DNA from: Mesorhizobium sp. B2-7-1
GTDB taxonomy: Bacteria; Pseudomonadota; Alphaproteobacteria; Rhizobiales; Rhizobiaceae
DNA length: 64,000 nt
Assembly: GCF_006440735.1 (NCBI RefSeq)
Contig: NZ_VFUA01000003.1
Span: 1 to 64,000, forward strand
Reading direction: 5' to 3'
Positions within the stretch are counted from its first letter, which is position 1. Every line of letters begins with the position of its first letter. Positions 25,160-34,346 of the stretch are shown one piece after another. The position numbers and the translations under genes were made by a program. Under the pieces are notes generated by a model that did not search any database, was not told where the DNA came from, and was given only the letters and a program-made list of their open reading frames with translations.

Positions 25160-26653
25160 TCAAGCCGGGCGGCGCAGGCCGTTGCGCGCCTGGTCGAGCC
25201 GCACCGGCTGGTCGGGAATGGTGACGGCGAAGACGGTGCGGCCGCCGATCGATTCGACGAGCTCGACCGTGCCGCCATGGGCGCGGATCAATTCATGCGC
25301 GATCGCCAGGCCAAGGCCGGTGCCGCCGCTGCGCGCCGAGCCGCGGAAGGCGGCGAACAGGTTCTCGCGCGCCTTGGGCGGCAGACCTGGGCCGGTGTCG
25401 CTGACGGTGATGCGGCTGACGCTGCCGTGACGCTCGGCCGCGACCGCCAGCCGGCGCACCACCGCGCTTTCGGTGTCGGCGGCCATCGCCTGCACGGAGT
25501 TGCGGCAGAGATTGGTGAGTACCCGGAACAGCTGGTCGGAATCGGCGTCGACCTCGAAGGCGAGCTCGACGCCATTGATGAACTCGATGCCCTCCTCGAT
25601 GTCGAGCAGGCCGTGCACGTCGTCGACCAGCTGGCGCAGCCTCAGCCGCCGGCGCGACGGCGCCGGTTCCTGCGTGCGGCCATAGTGAAGCACGCCTTCG
25701 GAATAGGAGACGGCGCGGTCGAGGGCGCGCAGAAGCTTCGGCGCGAAGGACTGCACGGTCGGGTCCTTCACCTGGCGCAGGCGATCCGACATCAGCTGGG
25801 CGGATGCCAGGATGTTGCGCATGTCGTGGTTGATCTTGGAGACGGCCAGGCCGAGGTCGGCGAGATGCTTCTGTTCCGACAGCATCTTCTGCAGCCGGTC
25901 CTGCATCTGCGACAGCTCGCGCTCGGCCACCCCGATCTCGTCGGCGCGGTCGCCGGGGCGGATGACGCGGCCGGGATCGTCGGGCGCCTCGGAGAAGGCC
26001 AGGATCGAGCGCGTCATGGTGCGGATCGGCCCGATCATGATCAGGTCGATCGCCGCATAGACCAGCATGGCGGTGAAGAGCGAAATCAGCAGCGAGACGA
26101 CGGCGACGTTGCGCGAGTATCTCAGCATGGCGTCACGCAAGCGGTAATCCGGCATGATCAGCTCGAATTCCTTGTCGCTGTCGCCGACCGGGCCGAAGAC
26201 GCGCAGCATGCGCTTGCCGCCGAAGAACAGCGTGTCGAGCGCGCCGGTCATGCCGTTGACCAGGCCGACATCGGCGATGTCGATATGCACGTCGACCTGC
26301 GGCGGCATGTCGGAAACGACGAGCAGCCGCGAGACGCCGCCGTCGCGCACGGCGATCGCCTTGGCGCCGATCGCCATCAGCACGTCGTTCTGGGCGTTGT
26401 GCGACAGCGCGTTGGGCTCGCCCTGCAAGAGCACGATCGATACGGCGGCGGCGGTGCTCAACCGCTCCTTCAGCCAATTGACCCGGTAGCTGGCGATCCA
26501 GGGCAGGAAAATCAGGACTTCGGCCAGGAGCACGAAGGCGATGGTGAGCAGGAGGAGCTTGGTCGACAGGCCGCGCGACAGCGGCACCCGGCGCGTCGAA
26601 TTCGCCGCCGCCGGCCTTGCCTTCCCGGTCGTGGACAGAGTTTCACCCGTCAT
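25160..26653 (-). CDS. Orphan membrane sensor histidine kinase
   Basis: A kinase of about 497 residues with two membrane helices (near 30-50 and 195-220) around a 145-residue periplasmic sensor domain, then a HAMP-like linker, a phosphoacceptor helix with SKINHDMRNIL, and an HATPase_c domain (N box CRNSVQAM, G box DTGPGLP, and GGTGLGLAI). No response regulator lies next to it, so its partner is elsewhere. It is divergent from rpmH. The start at 26653 is preferred over a TTG at 26686, but neither has a strong ribosome-binding site. Confidence 0.88.
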   Translation of the reverse strand: MTGETLSTTGKARPAAANSTRRVPLSRGLSTKLLLLTIAFVLLAEVLIFLPWIASYRVNWLKERLSTAAAVSIVLLQGEPNALSHNAQNDVLMAIGAKAIAVRDGGVSRLLVVSDMPPQVDVHIDIADVGLVNGMTGALDTLFFGGKRMLRVFGPVGDSDKEFELIMPDYRLRDAMLRYSRNVAVVSLLISLFTAMLVYAAIDLIMIGPIRTMTRSILAFSEAPDDPGRVIRPGDRADEIGVAERELSQMQDRLQKMLSEQKHLADLGLAVSKINHDMRNILASAQLMSDRLRQVKDPTVQSFAPKLLRALDRAVSYSEGVLHYGRTQEPAPSRRRLRLRQLVDDVHGLLDIEEGIEFINGVELAFEVDADSDQLFRVLTNLCRNSVQAMAADTESAVVRRLAVAAERHGSVSRITVSDTGPGLPPKARENLFAAFRGSARSGGTGLGLAIAHELIRAHGGTVELVESIGGRTVFAVTIPDQPVRLDQARNGLRRPA

Positions 26654-26760
26654 TGACGCGCATTTCACAAAGGCTTGATCGGCCAAGGTTATGCGATTTG
26701 CGGCTTTTTTGCCAATTTCAACCTTGGTCCAGCAAAAAATGCCCTTGGAAGCACCCTGGA

Positions 26761-26789
26761 TTGACTTCCAAAAACCTTCTTTCTATAAG
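26761..26789 (+). promoter_or_regulatory. Sigma-70 promoter of rpmH-rnpA-yidC
   Basis: TTGACT (26761-26766) and TATAAG (26784-26789) are separated by exactly 17 nt, close to the housekeeping consensus. It lies 121 nt before the rpmH start, as expected for a strong ribosomal-protein promoter with a leader. Confidence 0.7.
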
Positions 26790-26910
26790 CCCGCTCACGC
26801 TCGGGCCATTTGTCCCGGCGCGGTTTCGATCGCGCCTAAGCCGGCCCGGCAAAGCTCCTGTTACAGAGTGACAGAATCAAGAAGGGCCGCACCCCGCGGT
26901 ATTAAAACAA

Positions 26911-27045
26911 ATGAAGCGTACCTACCAACCGTCCAAGCTCGTCCGTAAGCGCCGGCATGGGTTCCGTGCCCGCATGGCCACCAAGGGTGGCCGAGGCGTC
27001 GTTGCCGCCCGCCGCAATCGCGGCCGCAAGCGGCTCAGCGCCTGA
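26911..27045 (+). CDS. rpmH: 50S ribosomal protein L34
   Basis: The 44-residue product begins [18 protein letters not shown] and ends NRGRKRLSA, the standard L34 sequence. It is very basic and binds 23S rRNA in the large subunit. It opens the conserved rpmH-rnpA-yidC cluster; rnpA begins 16 nt after its stop. Confidence 0.98.
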   Translation: MKRTYQPSKLVRKRRHGFRARMATKGGRGVVAARRNRGRKRLSA

Positions 27046-27061
27046 GCGGAAGACGAGATCG

Positions 27062-27415
27062 TTGCCCGCAACCGGCAAGCCAAAGGGACAGGTTCCCGGA
27101 CGGCTTCTGAAACGCGCGGATTTCCTGGCTGTGCGCGGCGGCGAGAAACGCCGCGGACGGCTTTTTCTCGTTGAAGTTCTCGACCGCGGCGATGCGTCCG
27201 CGCCGCGCGTCGGCTACACAGTCACCAAGAAGGTCGGCAACGCCGTGGTGCGCAACCGCGTCCGGCGGCGGCTGCGGGAAGCCGTGCGCGTACATGCCGC
27301 CGATGACATGGCGCCCGGCAATGACTATGTCATCGTCGGGCGTGAAGACGTGCTTGCCATACCGTTCGGCCAGTTGAAGGCCGAGCTTTCCCGCCGGCTG
27401 CGCGGAACACGATAG
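27062..27415 (+). CDS. rnpA: Ribonuclease P protein component
   Basis: RnpA is the protein part of RNase P, which trims the 5' leader of tRNA precursors. The family's RNA-binding signature is clear: [20 protein letters not shown] near residues 55-75, followed by RRLREAVR. The frame has no ATG; a TTG at 27062 behind a GGAAGACGAG ribosome-binding region gives a 117-residue protein of normal length, starting [20 protein letters not shown] after the initiator. It lies 14 nt before yidC. Confidence 0.93.
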   Translation: MPATGKPKGQVPGRLLKRADFLAVRGGEKRRGRLFLVEVLDRGDASAPRVGYTVTKKVGNAVVRNRVRRRLREAVRVHAADDMAPGNDYVIVGREDVLAIPFGQLKAELSRRLRGTR

Positions 27416-27429
27416 GCCAAGGGCTTTCG

Positions 27430-29262
27430 ATGGAAAACAACCGCAATTTCTTCATCACCATCGCGCTGTCGGTGCTGATCCTGACGCTCTGGCAGGTGTT
27501 CTATATGAACCCGAAGATGGAGCAGCAGCGCGAGCAGACCCGCATCGAGCAGCAACGCGTCGAGGCGCAGAAGAAGGAAGCGGGCGGTGCCGCCACTTCC
27601 GGCGCGTCCGGGACGCAGGCTCCGGCGCCCGGCGCCATCCCCAACGCGCCCGGCGGCGATACCGTGACGGCGGCCAGCCGCGATCAGGCGATCGCCGCGA
27701 CCAAGCGCGTCAAGATCGACACGCCCAGCCTCGAGGGCTCGATCAACCTGACCGGCGCGCGCCTCGACGACCTGAAGCTCAAGCACTACACCGAGACGGT
27801 CGACAAGAATTCGCCCGAGATCGAGCTGCTCAATCCCTCCTCGCTGCCCAACGGCTATTTCGCCGAGATCGGCTTCGTCGGCAACGACACGACCGGCGCC
27901 GTTCCGGGCGCGGACACGGTGTGGAGCGTCGACGGCAATCCGACGCTGACGCCGTCGACGCCGGTGACGCTGACCTTCACCAACGACAAGGGCCTGACGT
28001 TCAAGCGCACCATCTCGATCGACAACGAATACATGTTCACCGTTTCCGACACGGTGCAGAATTCCGGAACGGCCGCCGTCTCGCTTTACAATTACGGGCG
28101 CGTCACTCGTTTCGACAAGCCGGCCGTCGCCAGCACCTATGTGCTGCATGAGGGCCTGATCGGCGTGACCGGCAGCGAAGGGCTGCAGGAGTACAAATAC
28201 GCCAAGATCGAGAAGGACAAGGAATACACGCCCAGCAAGTCGACCAATGGCTGGCTCGGCATCACCGACAAGTACTGGGCTGTGACGCTCATCCCGACCG
28301 AGAAGCAGCCCTTCCAGCCGAAATTCTCCTATTTCGAGTTCAAGGACGGACCGCACAGCCACAGCTACCAGTCCGACTATCTGTCCGACGCGATCAGCGT
28401 CGCGCCGGGACAGTCGACGACGGTCGAGTCCGAGATCTTCGCCGGCGCCAAGGAAGTCTCGACCATCAACGCCTATGCCAAGGACCGCCAGATCCGCCAG
28501 TTCGACCTTCTGATCGACTGGGGCTGGTTCTATTTCATCACCAAGCCGATGTTCTGGCTGATCGACACGCTCTACAAATTCTTCGGTAATTTCGGCCTGG
28601 CGATCCTCGCCACCACCGTCGTCGTCAAGGCCATCTTCTTCCCCTTGGCCAACAAGTCCTATGCCTCGATGGCGAATATGAAGAAGGTGCAGCCGAAGAT
28701 GGTCGAGATCCGCGAGAAATACGCGGACGACAAGATGAAGCAGCAGCAGGCGATGATGGAGCTCTACAAGACGGAGAAGATCAATCCGCTGGCCGGCTGC
28801 TGGCCGGTGGCGCTGCAGATCCCGGTCTTCTTCTCGCTCTACAAGGTGCTCTACATCACCATCGAGATGCGGCACGCGCCGTTCTTCGGCTGGATCCACG
28901 ACCTTGCGGCGCCCGATCCGACGTCGGTCTTCAACCTGTTCGGCCTGCTGCCGTTCGCGGCGCCCGCCTTCCTGCCGCATATGGGCGCCTGGGCGGTGGT
29001 GATGGGCATCACCATGTTCCTGCAGATGCGCATGAACCCGGCGCCGCCGGACCCGACGCAGGCGGCGATCTTCACCTGGATGCCGGTGATCTTCACCTTC
29101 ATGATGGGCTCGTTCCCGGCCGGCCTCGTCATCTACTGGGCCTGGAACAACACGCTGTCGATCCTGCAGCAGGGCGTGATCATGAAGCGCCAGGGCGCCA
29201 AGATCGAATTGTGGGACAATCTGGCGGCGCTATTCCGCAAGAAACCATCGCCGGCGGAATAG
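27430..29262 (+). CDS. yidC: Membrane protein insertase YidC
   Basis: YidC inserts and folds membrane proteins, alone or with SecYEG. The 610 residues show the gram-negative layout: an N-terminal signal anchor (residues 5-22), a large periplasmic beta domain (about 60-360) and the conserved five-helix core. In the core, PMFWLIDTLYKFFGNFGLAI, the coiled cytoplasmic loop with KMVEIREKYADDKMKQQQAM and the PLAGCWPVALQIPVFFSLYK helix are visible. It ends the rpmH operon and is followed by a strong terminator. Confidence 0.97.
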   Translation: MENNRNFFITIALSVLILTLWQVFYMNPKMEQQREQTRIEQQRVEAQKKEAGGAATSGASGTQAPAPGAIPNAPGGDTVTAASRDQAIAATKRVKIDTPSLEGSINLTGARLDDLKLKHYTETVDKNSPEIELLNPSSLPNGYFAEIGFVGNDTTGAVPGADTVWSVDGNPTLTPSTPVTLTFTNDKGLTFKRTISIDNEYMFTVSDTVQNSGTAAVSLYNYGRVTRFDKPAVASTYVLHEGLIGVTGSEGLQEYKYAKIEKDKEYTPSKSTNGWLGITDKYWAVTLIPTEKQPFQPKFSYFEFKDGPHSHSYQSDYLSDAISVAPGQSTTVESEIFAGAKEVSTINAYAKDRQIRQFDLLIDWGWFYFITKPMFWLIDTLYKFFGNFGLAILATTVVVKAIFFPLANKSYASMANMKKVQPKMVEIREKYADDKMKQQQAMMELYKTEKINPLAGCWPVALQIPVFFSLYKVLYITIEMRHAPFFGWIHDLAAPDPTSVFNLFGLLPFAAPAFLPHMGAWAVVMGITMFLQMRMNPAPPDPTQAAIFTWMPVIFTFMMGSFPAGLVIYWAWNNTLSILQQGVIMKRQGAKIELWDNLAALFRKKPSPAE

Positions 29263-29284
29263 CCGGCACCCCGACCCCCACACC

Positions 29285-29312
29285 AAAACCCCGGCCAATG
29301 GCCGGGGTTTTT
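29285..29312 (+). terminator. Rho-independent terminator after yidC
   Basis: The arms AAAACCCCGGCC and GGCCGGGGTTTTT pair perfectly around AAT and end in a T run, 23 nt after the yidC stop. This is a standard intrinsic terminator; with A run on the other side it could work in both directions. Confidence 0.9.
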
Positions 29313-29372
29313 CGTTGGAAATGCCGACGGGACAGCGCCACCTTCGCGATTGGCCGTGTCTCTCTTCCCGGT

Positions 29373-29532
29373 CGTCATTCCGGGGCGGAGCAAGGAGCGA
29401 AGCGACGCGCGCAGACCCTGGAATCCATGCCGTTACGCTAAGGCATTGCAACGGTTACAGAATTCTGCGCTGCTACACTCTGCGGCAAAGGTCACGGAAT
29501 GGATCCTCGGGTCAAGCCCGAGCATGACGACG
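29373..29532. repeat. Inverted dispersed repeat, family A
   Basis: It begins CGTCATTCCGGGGCGGAGCA, contains the shared CAGAATTCTGC centre and ends in GGGTCAAGCCCGAGCATGAC. The right arm has diverged, so only the ends pair. Reading frames inside are repeat-derived. Confidence 0.7.
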
Positions 29533-29823
29533 TCACAGGGGGTTCGGCCGATCTCCAACGTCGGTGCCATTCGGACAAGGCGATCGCGTGTGGCTTTCGG
29601 AGTTCAGATAACCGGCATGCCTTGATCGGCGGCGTTGCGTTGGCCTTCACCGATAAACCCATACGTGATTGCCCTCGATGTGCCGGGGCGAGAATGATTT
29701 TCGCAAATTTATCAGAAGCCGTGAAACTCCGCGCCGGCTCGCTTCGTATGATCCCAGTCCTCCCCAAAGGGCCGGATCGCTTCCGGCGCAACGACGCCGG
29801 TGTTTGGGAGGCTGTCCGGCAGG
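29533..29823. other. Intergenic stretch, no gene seen
   Basis: No frame here has both a start with ribosome-binding site and a recognisable product. The stretch lies at the 3' side of the leftward efflux operon and to the right of a family A repeat. Lower GC around 29660-29730 suggests decayed sequence, but no family is recognised. Confidence 0.4.
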
Positions 29824-29851
29824 CCGGGATCCCGCGGCGGCGGGATCCCGG
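29824..29851 (-). terminator. Hairpin after the MarR-EmrAB operon
   Basis: CCGGGATCCCG and CGGGATCCCGG pair as a long GC-rich stem a few bases after the stop of the EmrB-like gene. It lacks a clear T run on the transcribed strand, so termination is probable but not certain. Confidence 0.5.
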
Positions 29852-29855
29852 TCCT

Positions 29856-31400
29856 TCATTCCATGACGGCGCTGTGATCGATCTTGGCCGGCGTGCCCGG
29901 CTTGCGCAGCAGAAGCACCAGCGGGATGGCGGCCAGGGACAGGATCATCATCAGCTTGAAGTCGTCGACATAGCTGATGATCGTCGCCTGCAGCGTGACC
30001 AGGCCGTCGAGCGCGGCACGGCCGGCGGCGGTGTAGGGGCTCAGCGCCTGCGAGATCGCCGGATCGCTGAAGGCCGGATTGTAGGGCGTCACATAGGTGG
30101 CGATGTTGGCGTGGTTGATCTGCTGGTTCTGCGTCAAGAGCGCCGTGACCACCGAGATGCCGACGCTGGAGCCGATATTGCGCGACAGATTGTAGAGGCC
30201 GGTGCCTTCCGCGCGCCGTTCCGGCGCCAGCGTGGCGAAGGTGATGGTGGTGAGCGGCACGAACAGGAAGCCCAAGCCGGCGCCCTGGATGAAGCCGGTG
30301 CTAATGATCGTCCATTGCGAGACGTCCGGCGTCCAGCCGGTCATGTCGTACATCGCCCAGGCGGTGATCGCAAGGCCGATGAACAGCAGCCAGCGCGTGT
30401 CGACCTTGCCGACCAGCCGGCCGACGATGAACATGCAGGCCATTGTGCCGAGGCCGCGCGGCCCCATGACGATGCCGGCGGTCACCACCGGATAGCCCAT
30501 CAGCGTCTGCAGGTAAGGCGTCATCAGCGCCAGCGAGGCGAGATAGGTGATGCCGATGATGAAGATGAACACCATGCCGACGGCGAAGTTGCGGTCGAGG
30601 AACAGCCGCGGGTTCACGAAGGTGTCGCGCGCGGTGAAGGTGTGGACGATGAAGATGTAGAAGGCCGAGGCGCAGACCAGGGCCTCGACGATGATCTCGG
30701 CTGAGGAGAACCAGTTGAGCTGCTCGCCGCGGTCGAGGAACATCTGCAGCGAGGCGATGGCGATCGAGAGCATGCCGAAGCCCAGCCAGTCGAGCCTGGC
30801 CTTGAGGTCGAGCTTGGTTTCCTGGACGAACATCGAGACGCCCATAAAGGCCAGCGCGCCGATCGGCACGTTGATGTAGAAGACCCAGCGCCAGGAGACG
30901 TTCTCGGTCAGCCAGCCGCCGATGACCGGCCCCAGCACCGGGCCGACCATGACCGAGACGCCGAACAGCGCCATGGCCGAGCCGCGCTCCTCGACGCTGT
31001 AGATGTCGAGCAGGATCGACTGCGACAGCGGCACGAGCGCCGCGCCGAACAGGCCCTGCAGCAGGCGGAAGCCGACGATCTGCGGCAGCGACTGCGCGAA
31101 GCCGCACAGCACCGAGGCGACGACGAAGCCGGTGATCGCCACCAGAAGGATGCGCTTGCGGCCGAAGCGGTTGGCCAGATAGCCGGATGGCGGCGTCATC
31201 ACGGCCGCGGCGACGATATAGGAGGTAAGCACCCAGTTGATCTGGTCGGCGCTGGCCGAGACGCTGCCCTGGATATAAGGCAGCGCCACATTGGCGATGG
31301 TGGTGTCCAGCGCCTGCATGATGACCGCCAGGATCACGCAAGCGGTAATGGCGCCGCGATTGGCGACCGCGGGCGCGCCTGTCGCGGAAGCGGTGGTCAT
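29856..31400 (-). CDS. EmrB-type MFS multidrug exporter (DHA2, 14 helices)
   Basis: A 514-residue transporter of the DHA2/EmrB group with 14 predicted helices. It carries the DHA2 motifs LDTTIANVALPYIQG in helix 1, the GYLANRFGRKRIL loop after helix 2, and GPVLGPVIGGWLTE (motif C, typical of antiporters) in helix 5. With the EmrA-like adaptor it should export hydrophobic compounds across the inner membrane towards an outer-membrane channel not encoded here. The start overlaps the adaptor gene by 4 nt (ATGA). Confidence 0.92.
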   Translation of the reverse strand: MTTASATGAPAVANRGAITACVILAVIMQALDTTIANVALPYIQGSVSASADQINWVLTSYIVAAAVMTPPSGYLANRFGRKRILLVAITGFVVASVLCGFAQSLPQIVGFRLLQGLFGAALVPLSQSILLDIYSVEERGSAMALFGVSVMVGPVLGPVIGGWLTENVSWRWVFYINVPIGALAFMGVSMFVQETKLDLKARLDWLGFGMLSIAIASLQMFLDRGEQLNWFSSAEIIVEALVCASAFYIFIVHTFTARDTFVNPRLFLDRNFAVGMVFIFIIGITYLASLALMTPYLQTLMGYPVVTAGIVMGPRGLGTMACMFIVGRLVGKVDTRWLLFIGLAITAWAMYDMTGWTPDVSQWTIISTGFIQGAGLGFLFVPLTTITFATLAPERRAEGTGLYNLSRNIGSSVGISVVTALLTQNQQINHANIATYVTPYNPAFSDPAISQALSPYTAAGRAALDGLVTLQATIISYVDDFKLMMILSLAAIPLVLLLRKPGTPAKIDHSAVME

Positions 31401-32674
31401 GACTTTTGTCCGAACCGCTTGAAGAGGTCGGTGACGAAGTCGGGCAGGCCGCGGGCATGGCCGGTGTCGATGCCGACCACCGCGCTCATGCCGCCGCGCA
31501 GCGGCGGCTTGCCGTCCGGATCGTCGATCGTCACCCGCATCGGGATACGCTGCACGACCTTGACCCAGTTGCCGCTGGTGTTCTGCGCCGGCAGCAGCGA
31601 GAAGCTCGACGAGGAAGCCGGGCTGATCGAGCCGACCGTGCCGTGCCAGACCTCGCCCGGATAGCCGTCGATGCTGATCGTCGCCTCCTGGCCCGGGCGC
31701 ACATAGGTCAGCTCGGTTTCCTTGGGCTCGGCGGCGATCCAGATGTCGGTCGACGATACCAGGCTGAAGGCCGGCTGCGAGGCCGGCAGGTACTTGCCGA
31801 CCTGCAGCGCGTCGACATTGGTGACGACGCCGTCGAACGGCGCCTTGACGATGGAATCGTTGAGGTTGCGCTGGGCGTCGTCCACCGCGGACTGGGCCTG
31901 GAGATAGAACGGGTTCTGCTCGACCGGCTGGCTGGCGTCGCCGCCGAGCTGGGCAAGCATCGCCTGCGCCTGCGCCTTGGCGACGGTCACCTTCTGGCGG
32001 GCGGCGACGAGGTCGTGCTGGGCGCTGTCGAAGGTCGCCTTGGAAGCGGTCGAGGTCTTGAGCAGGTCCTGCTGACGCTGGAAGGCCGACTCGTAATAGG
32101 GGATGTCCGCTTGCGCCTGGTCGATCGACGCCAGCGACTGCTGGTAGCTTGCCTGCAGCGTCAGCACCTGGTTGCGCACGGTGCCGAGCTGCGCCTTGGC
32201 GCCGGCGAGCGCGGTTTCGAAGGAGGCGGGCCGCAGACGGAAGAGCACATCGCCCTTCTTCACCGCCTGGTTGTCATGCACGTCGATCTCCTGCACGGTG
32301 CCGGAGACGTCGGTCGAAACGCCGAGCGACTGCGCCTGGATATAGGCGTTGTCGGTGGTCATGACCTGGCCGCCGACGACATAGTAGTAGCCGCCGGCCA
32401 CCAGCGCGACGGGCAGCAGCGCGAACAGGATCGGCCGCGTCCGGCTGCGGCGCGGCTTTACGGGAGCGGGCGGAGCCACCGTGACGGCAGCCGGCTTCGG
32501 CTGTGCCGAGGGAGCCTCGGCTGCCGGCTCCGGGGCAATGGGGGTTTCCAGCTCGTCGTCTTCGACGACAGGCGGATTGCCGCGCCTCTGCTCGCGCTGG
32601 CTGTCCAGGTGAATGACCTGGTCGCTTGCTCTTTCCTCGTCGGCGGGCTTTCTGGGTGAGTTTCCTTCAGACAT
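31397..32674 (-). CDS. EmrA-type HlyD-family membrane fusion protein
   Basis: A 425-residue adaptor: a charged N-terminal cytoplasmic part with Pro/Ala-rich sequence, one membrane anchor near residue 90, a lipoyl half-motif, a long coiled coil (about 150-240), and the barrel ending in the EmrA-typical SSFSLLPAQNTSGNWVKVVQ. It links the EmrB-like pump to an outer-membrane exit duct. The N-terminal extension of about 85 residues is longer than in E. coli EmrA. It overlaps marR by 8 nt and emrB by 4 nt. Confidence 0.9.
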   Translation of the reverse strand: MSEGNSPRKPADEERASDQVIHLDSQREQRRGNPPVVEDDELETPIAPEPAAEAPSAQPKPAAVTVAPPAPVKPRRSRTRPILFALLPVALVAGGYYYVVGGQVMTTDNAYIQAQSLGVSTDVSGTVQEIDVHDNQAVKKGDVLFRLRPASFETALAGAKAQLGTVRNQVLTLQASYQQSLASIDQAQADIPYYESAFQRQQDLLKTSTASKATFDSAQHDLVAARQKVTVAKAQAQAMLAQLGGDASQPVEQNPFYLQAQSAVDDAQRNLNDSIVKAPFDGVVTNVDALQVGKYLPASQPAFSLVSSTDIWIAAEPKETELTYVRPGQEATISIDGYPGEVWHGTVGSISPASSSSFSLLPAQNTSGNWVKVVQRIPMRVTIDDPDGKPPLRGGMSAVVGIDTGHARGLPDFVTDLFKRFGQKS

Positions 32675-33131
32675 TGACTTTCTCCCGGTCGACGGCCGGC
32701 TGGGCGCAGGCCTCGAGCAGATTGGATTTGATCAGGCAAAGGGTTTGCAGCAGTTGCCGCTGCGCGTCCGCGGACAGGCCGGTGAAGGCCTCCTCGCGCG
32801 TCTTCTGGCCGTTGCTGCGCATCACTTCGATGAGCGGATGGGCCTTCGGGGTCAGATAGAGAAGCCATGCCCGGCGGTCGGCCGGATCGGGCCGGCGTTC
32901 GATGAAGCCGCCCGCCTGCATCTTGTCGAGCAGCCTTGCCAGCGTGATCGGCATGATCTCGATGAGGTCGGCCAGCTTGTTCTGGTGGATACCCTCATGC
33001 AGCGAAAGATAGGCCAGCACCTGCCATTGCGCGCGGGTCAGGCCGGCGGCGCGCGAGCGCTGTTCGAAACGCTTCCTGAGCAGGCGCGCGACATCGTGCA
33101 GCACGAAGCTGATATTGGGCGAGGTGGACAT
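32667..33131 (-). CDS. MarR-family repressor of the efflux operon
   Basis: A 154-residue winged-helix protein with the MarR layout: LTRAQWQVLAYLSLHEGIHQ, the recognition region ADLIEIMPITLARLLDKM and the wing IERRPDPADRRAW. It is the first gene of the marR-emrA-emrB operon, overlapping emrA by 8 nt. Proteins of this type release DNA when bound to the exported compounds. A palindrome-rich AT stretch directly upstream is its likely operator. Confidence 0.9.
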   Translation of the reverse strand: MSTSPNISFVLHDVARLLRKRFEQRSRAAGLTRAQWQVLAYLSLHEGIHQNKLADLIEIMPITLARLLDKMQAGGFIERRPDPADRRAWLLYLTPKAHPLIEVMRSNGQKTREEAFTGLSADAQRQLLQTLCLIKSNLLEACAQPAVDREKVNV

Positions 33132-33167
33132 GGGAGGTCTTCGGAATCGGCGAACAAGCCTTCGTGA

Positions 33168-33195
33168 GCATGCTTATTATCATCATGCACATAAT
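33168..33195 (-). promoter_or_regulatory. Candidate MarR operator
   Basis: The AT-rich stretch between marR and the divergent gene holds GCATG (33168-33172) facing CATGC (33184-33188) and ATTAT (33176-33180) facing ATAAT (33191-33195). It is 37 nt before the marR start. Binding is inferred from position and symmetry. Confidence 0.45.
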
Positions 33196-33298
33196 CCTGC
33201 TGGACGCGGAGCGCAAGACCGACTAAGGCGCTTGGTAAAAATATCGCATAGGCCAGAACCCCGGCCGGACCGGCGCGGGTTACGGCAAGGACAAGACG

Positions 33299-33613
33299 AT
33301 GAACCGGCTCAAGATCACCATGCTGGCGCTGCTCATGGGATACGCCTTTCCGGCTGCCGCGAAGGACGCGGTGAGCTGCGGCGGAGCTGCGATGCTGGGC
33401 GGCGCGCAGCTCAACTGCAGCCACGTGCAACCCAAGGCGCCGCCGCAGTTCTGCACCTTCAGCTGGGCGCTGCACACGACGACCGGCGACCAGAAAATCG
33501 TCGAGGGCAGCTTCTCGCTGCCGCCCGGCGCCTCGAACGTCCAGGTGTATCAAGGCAGCGGCTTCGACAGCGCCCTTTCCAATCCCATCGTGATCTGCCG
33601 CGGCAACCGTTGA
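33299..33613 (+). CDS. Small secreted protein of unknown function
   Basis: The 104-residue product starts with a Sec signal peptide (MNRLKITMLALLMGYAFPAAA, cleavage after AAA near residue 21). The mature part of about 83 residues has four cysteines (near 27, 40, 52 and 99), enough for two disulfides in the periplasm. I do not recognise the family. It is divergent from marR and precedes the acyltransferase gene on the same strand. Confidence 0.7.
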   Translation: MNRLKITMLALLMGYAFPAAAKDAVSCGGAAMLGGAQLNCSHVQPKAPPQFCTFSWALHTTTGDQKIVEGSFSLPPGASNVQVYQGSGFDSALSNPIVICRGNR

Positions 33614-33707
33614 ACGGTTGGCGCTGGAGAACGGATCACGTTAGTTTGATAGCGCGCGGGTGTCGGCAGCCGCGCCGGAACATGCCTGCTACCATGGAGG
33701 GACCGCG

Positions 33708-34346
33708 ATGACCGGACCCAACCCCGACATCAAGCATCCGATCGCAATGCATCCGCGCGTCGGCTTCCTGAAGGGGCTGGTGACGTCGCCCAACATCGAG
33801 ATCGGCGACTTCACCTATTACGACGATCCCGACGGTCCCGACAAATTCGCCGAGAAATGCGTGCTGCATCACTACGACTTCATCGGCGACCGGCTGGTGA
33901 TCGGCAAGTTCTGCGCCATCGCGGAAGGCACGCGCTTCATCATGAACGGGGCCAATCACGCCATGTCCGGCTTCTCGACCTATCCGTTCAACATCTTCGG
34001 CCATGGCTGGGAGGAAGGCTTCGACCCTGAGACATGGTCGAAGGAGATACGCGGCGACACTCTTATCGGCAATGACGTGTGGATCGGCATGGATGCGGTG
34101 ATCATGCCGGGCGTGACGGTGGGCGACGGCGCCATCGTGGCGGCGAAATCGGTTGTCACGCACGACGTGCCGTCTTATGCGATCGTCGCCGGCAATCCGG
34201 CCAAGGTGGTGAAGATGCGCTTCGACGAATTCACGGTGCGGCGGCTGCTCAAGGCGGCCTGGTGGGACTGGCCGGTCGACAAGATCGGCCGCAACCTCAA
34301 TGCCATTCGCGGCGCCGACATTTCCAGGCTGGAGGCAGCGGTTTGA
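33708..34346 (+). CDS. CatB/Vat-like hexapeptide O-acetyltransferase
   Basis: A 212-residue left-handed beta-helix acyltransferase of the xenobiotic acetyltransferase group. Family landmarks are [14 protein letters not shown] near the start, [17 protein letters not shown] with the catalytic His, [14 protein letters not shown], and [19 protein letters not shown] in the repeat coil. Vat enzymes acetylate streptogramins and CatB enzymes acetylate chloramphenicol, but many chromosomal members have other or unknown acceptors, so resistance should not be assumed. The start at 33708 follows GGAGGGAC. The stop overlaps the engB start. Confidence 0.85.
   Translation: MTGPNPDIKHPIAMHPRVGFLKGLVTSPNIEIGDFTYYDDPDGPDKFAEKCVLHHYDFIGDRLVIGKFCAIAEGTRFIMNGANHAMSGFSTYPFNIFGHGWEEGFDPETWSKEIRGDTLIGNDVWIGMDAVIMPGVTVGDGAIVAAKSVVTHDVPSYAIVAGNPAKVVKMRFDEFTVRRLLKAAWWDWPVDKIGRNLNAIRGADISRLEAAV

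Noticed and set aside
25028..28980. Long frames opposite the histidine kinase (25028-26656, plus) and yidC (27325-28980, minus)
   Set aside because: The kinase and YidC are certain from their motifs; the opposite frames have the skewed composition of antisense translation.
33708..34346. Calling the hexapeptide acetyltransferase an antibiotic resistance gene
   Set aside because: The similarity is to the broad CatB/Vat group, which contains many chromosomal enzymes with unknown acceptors; it sits in a backbone location and no resistance context is seen.
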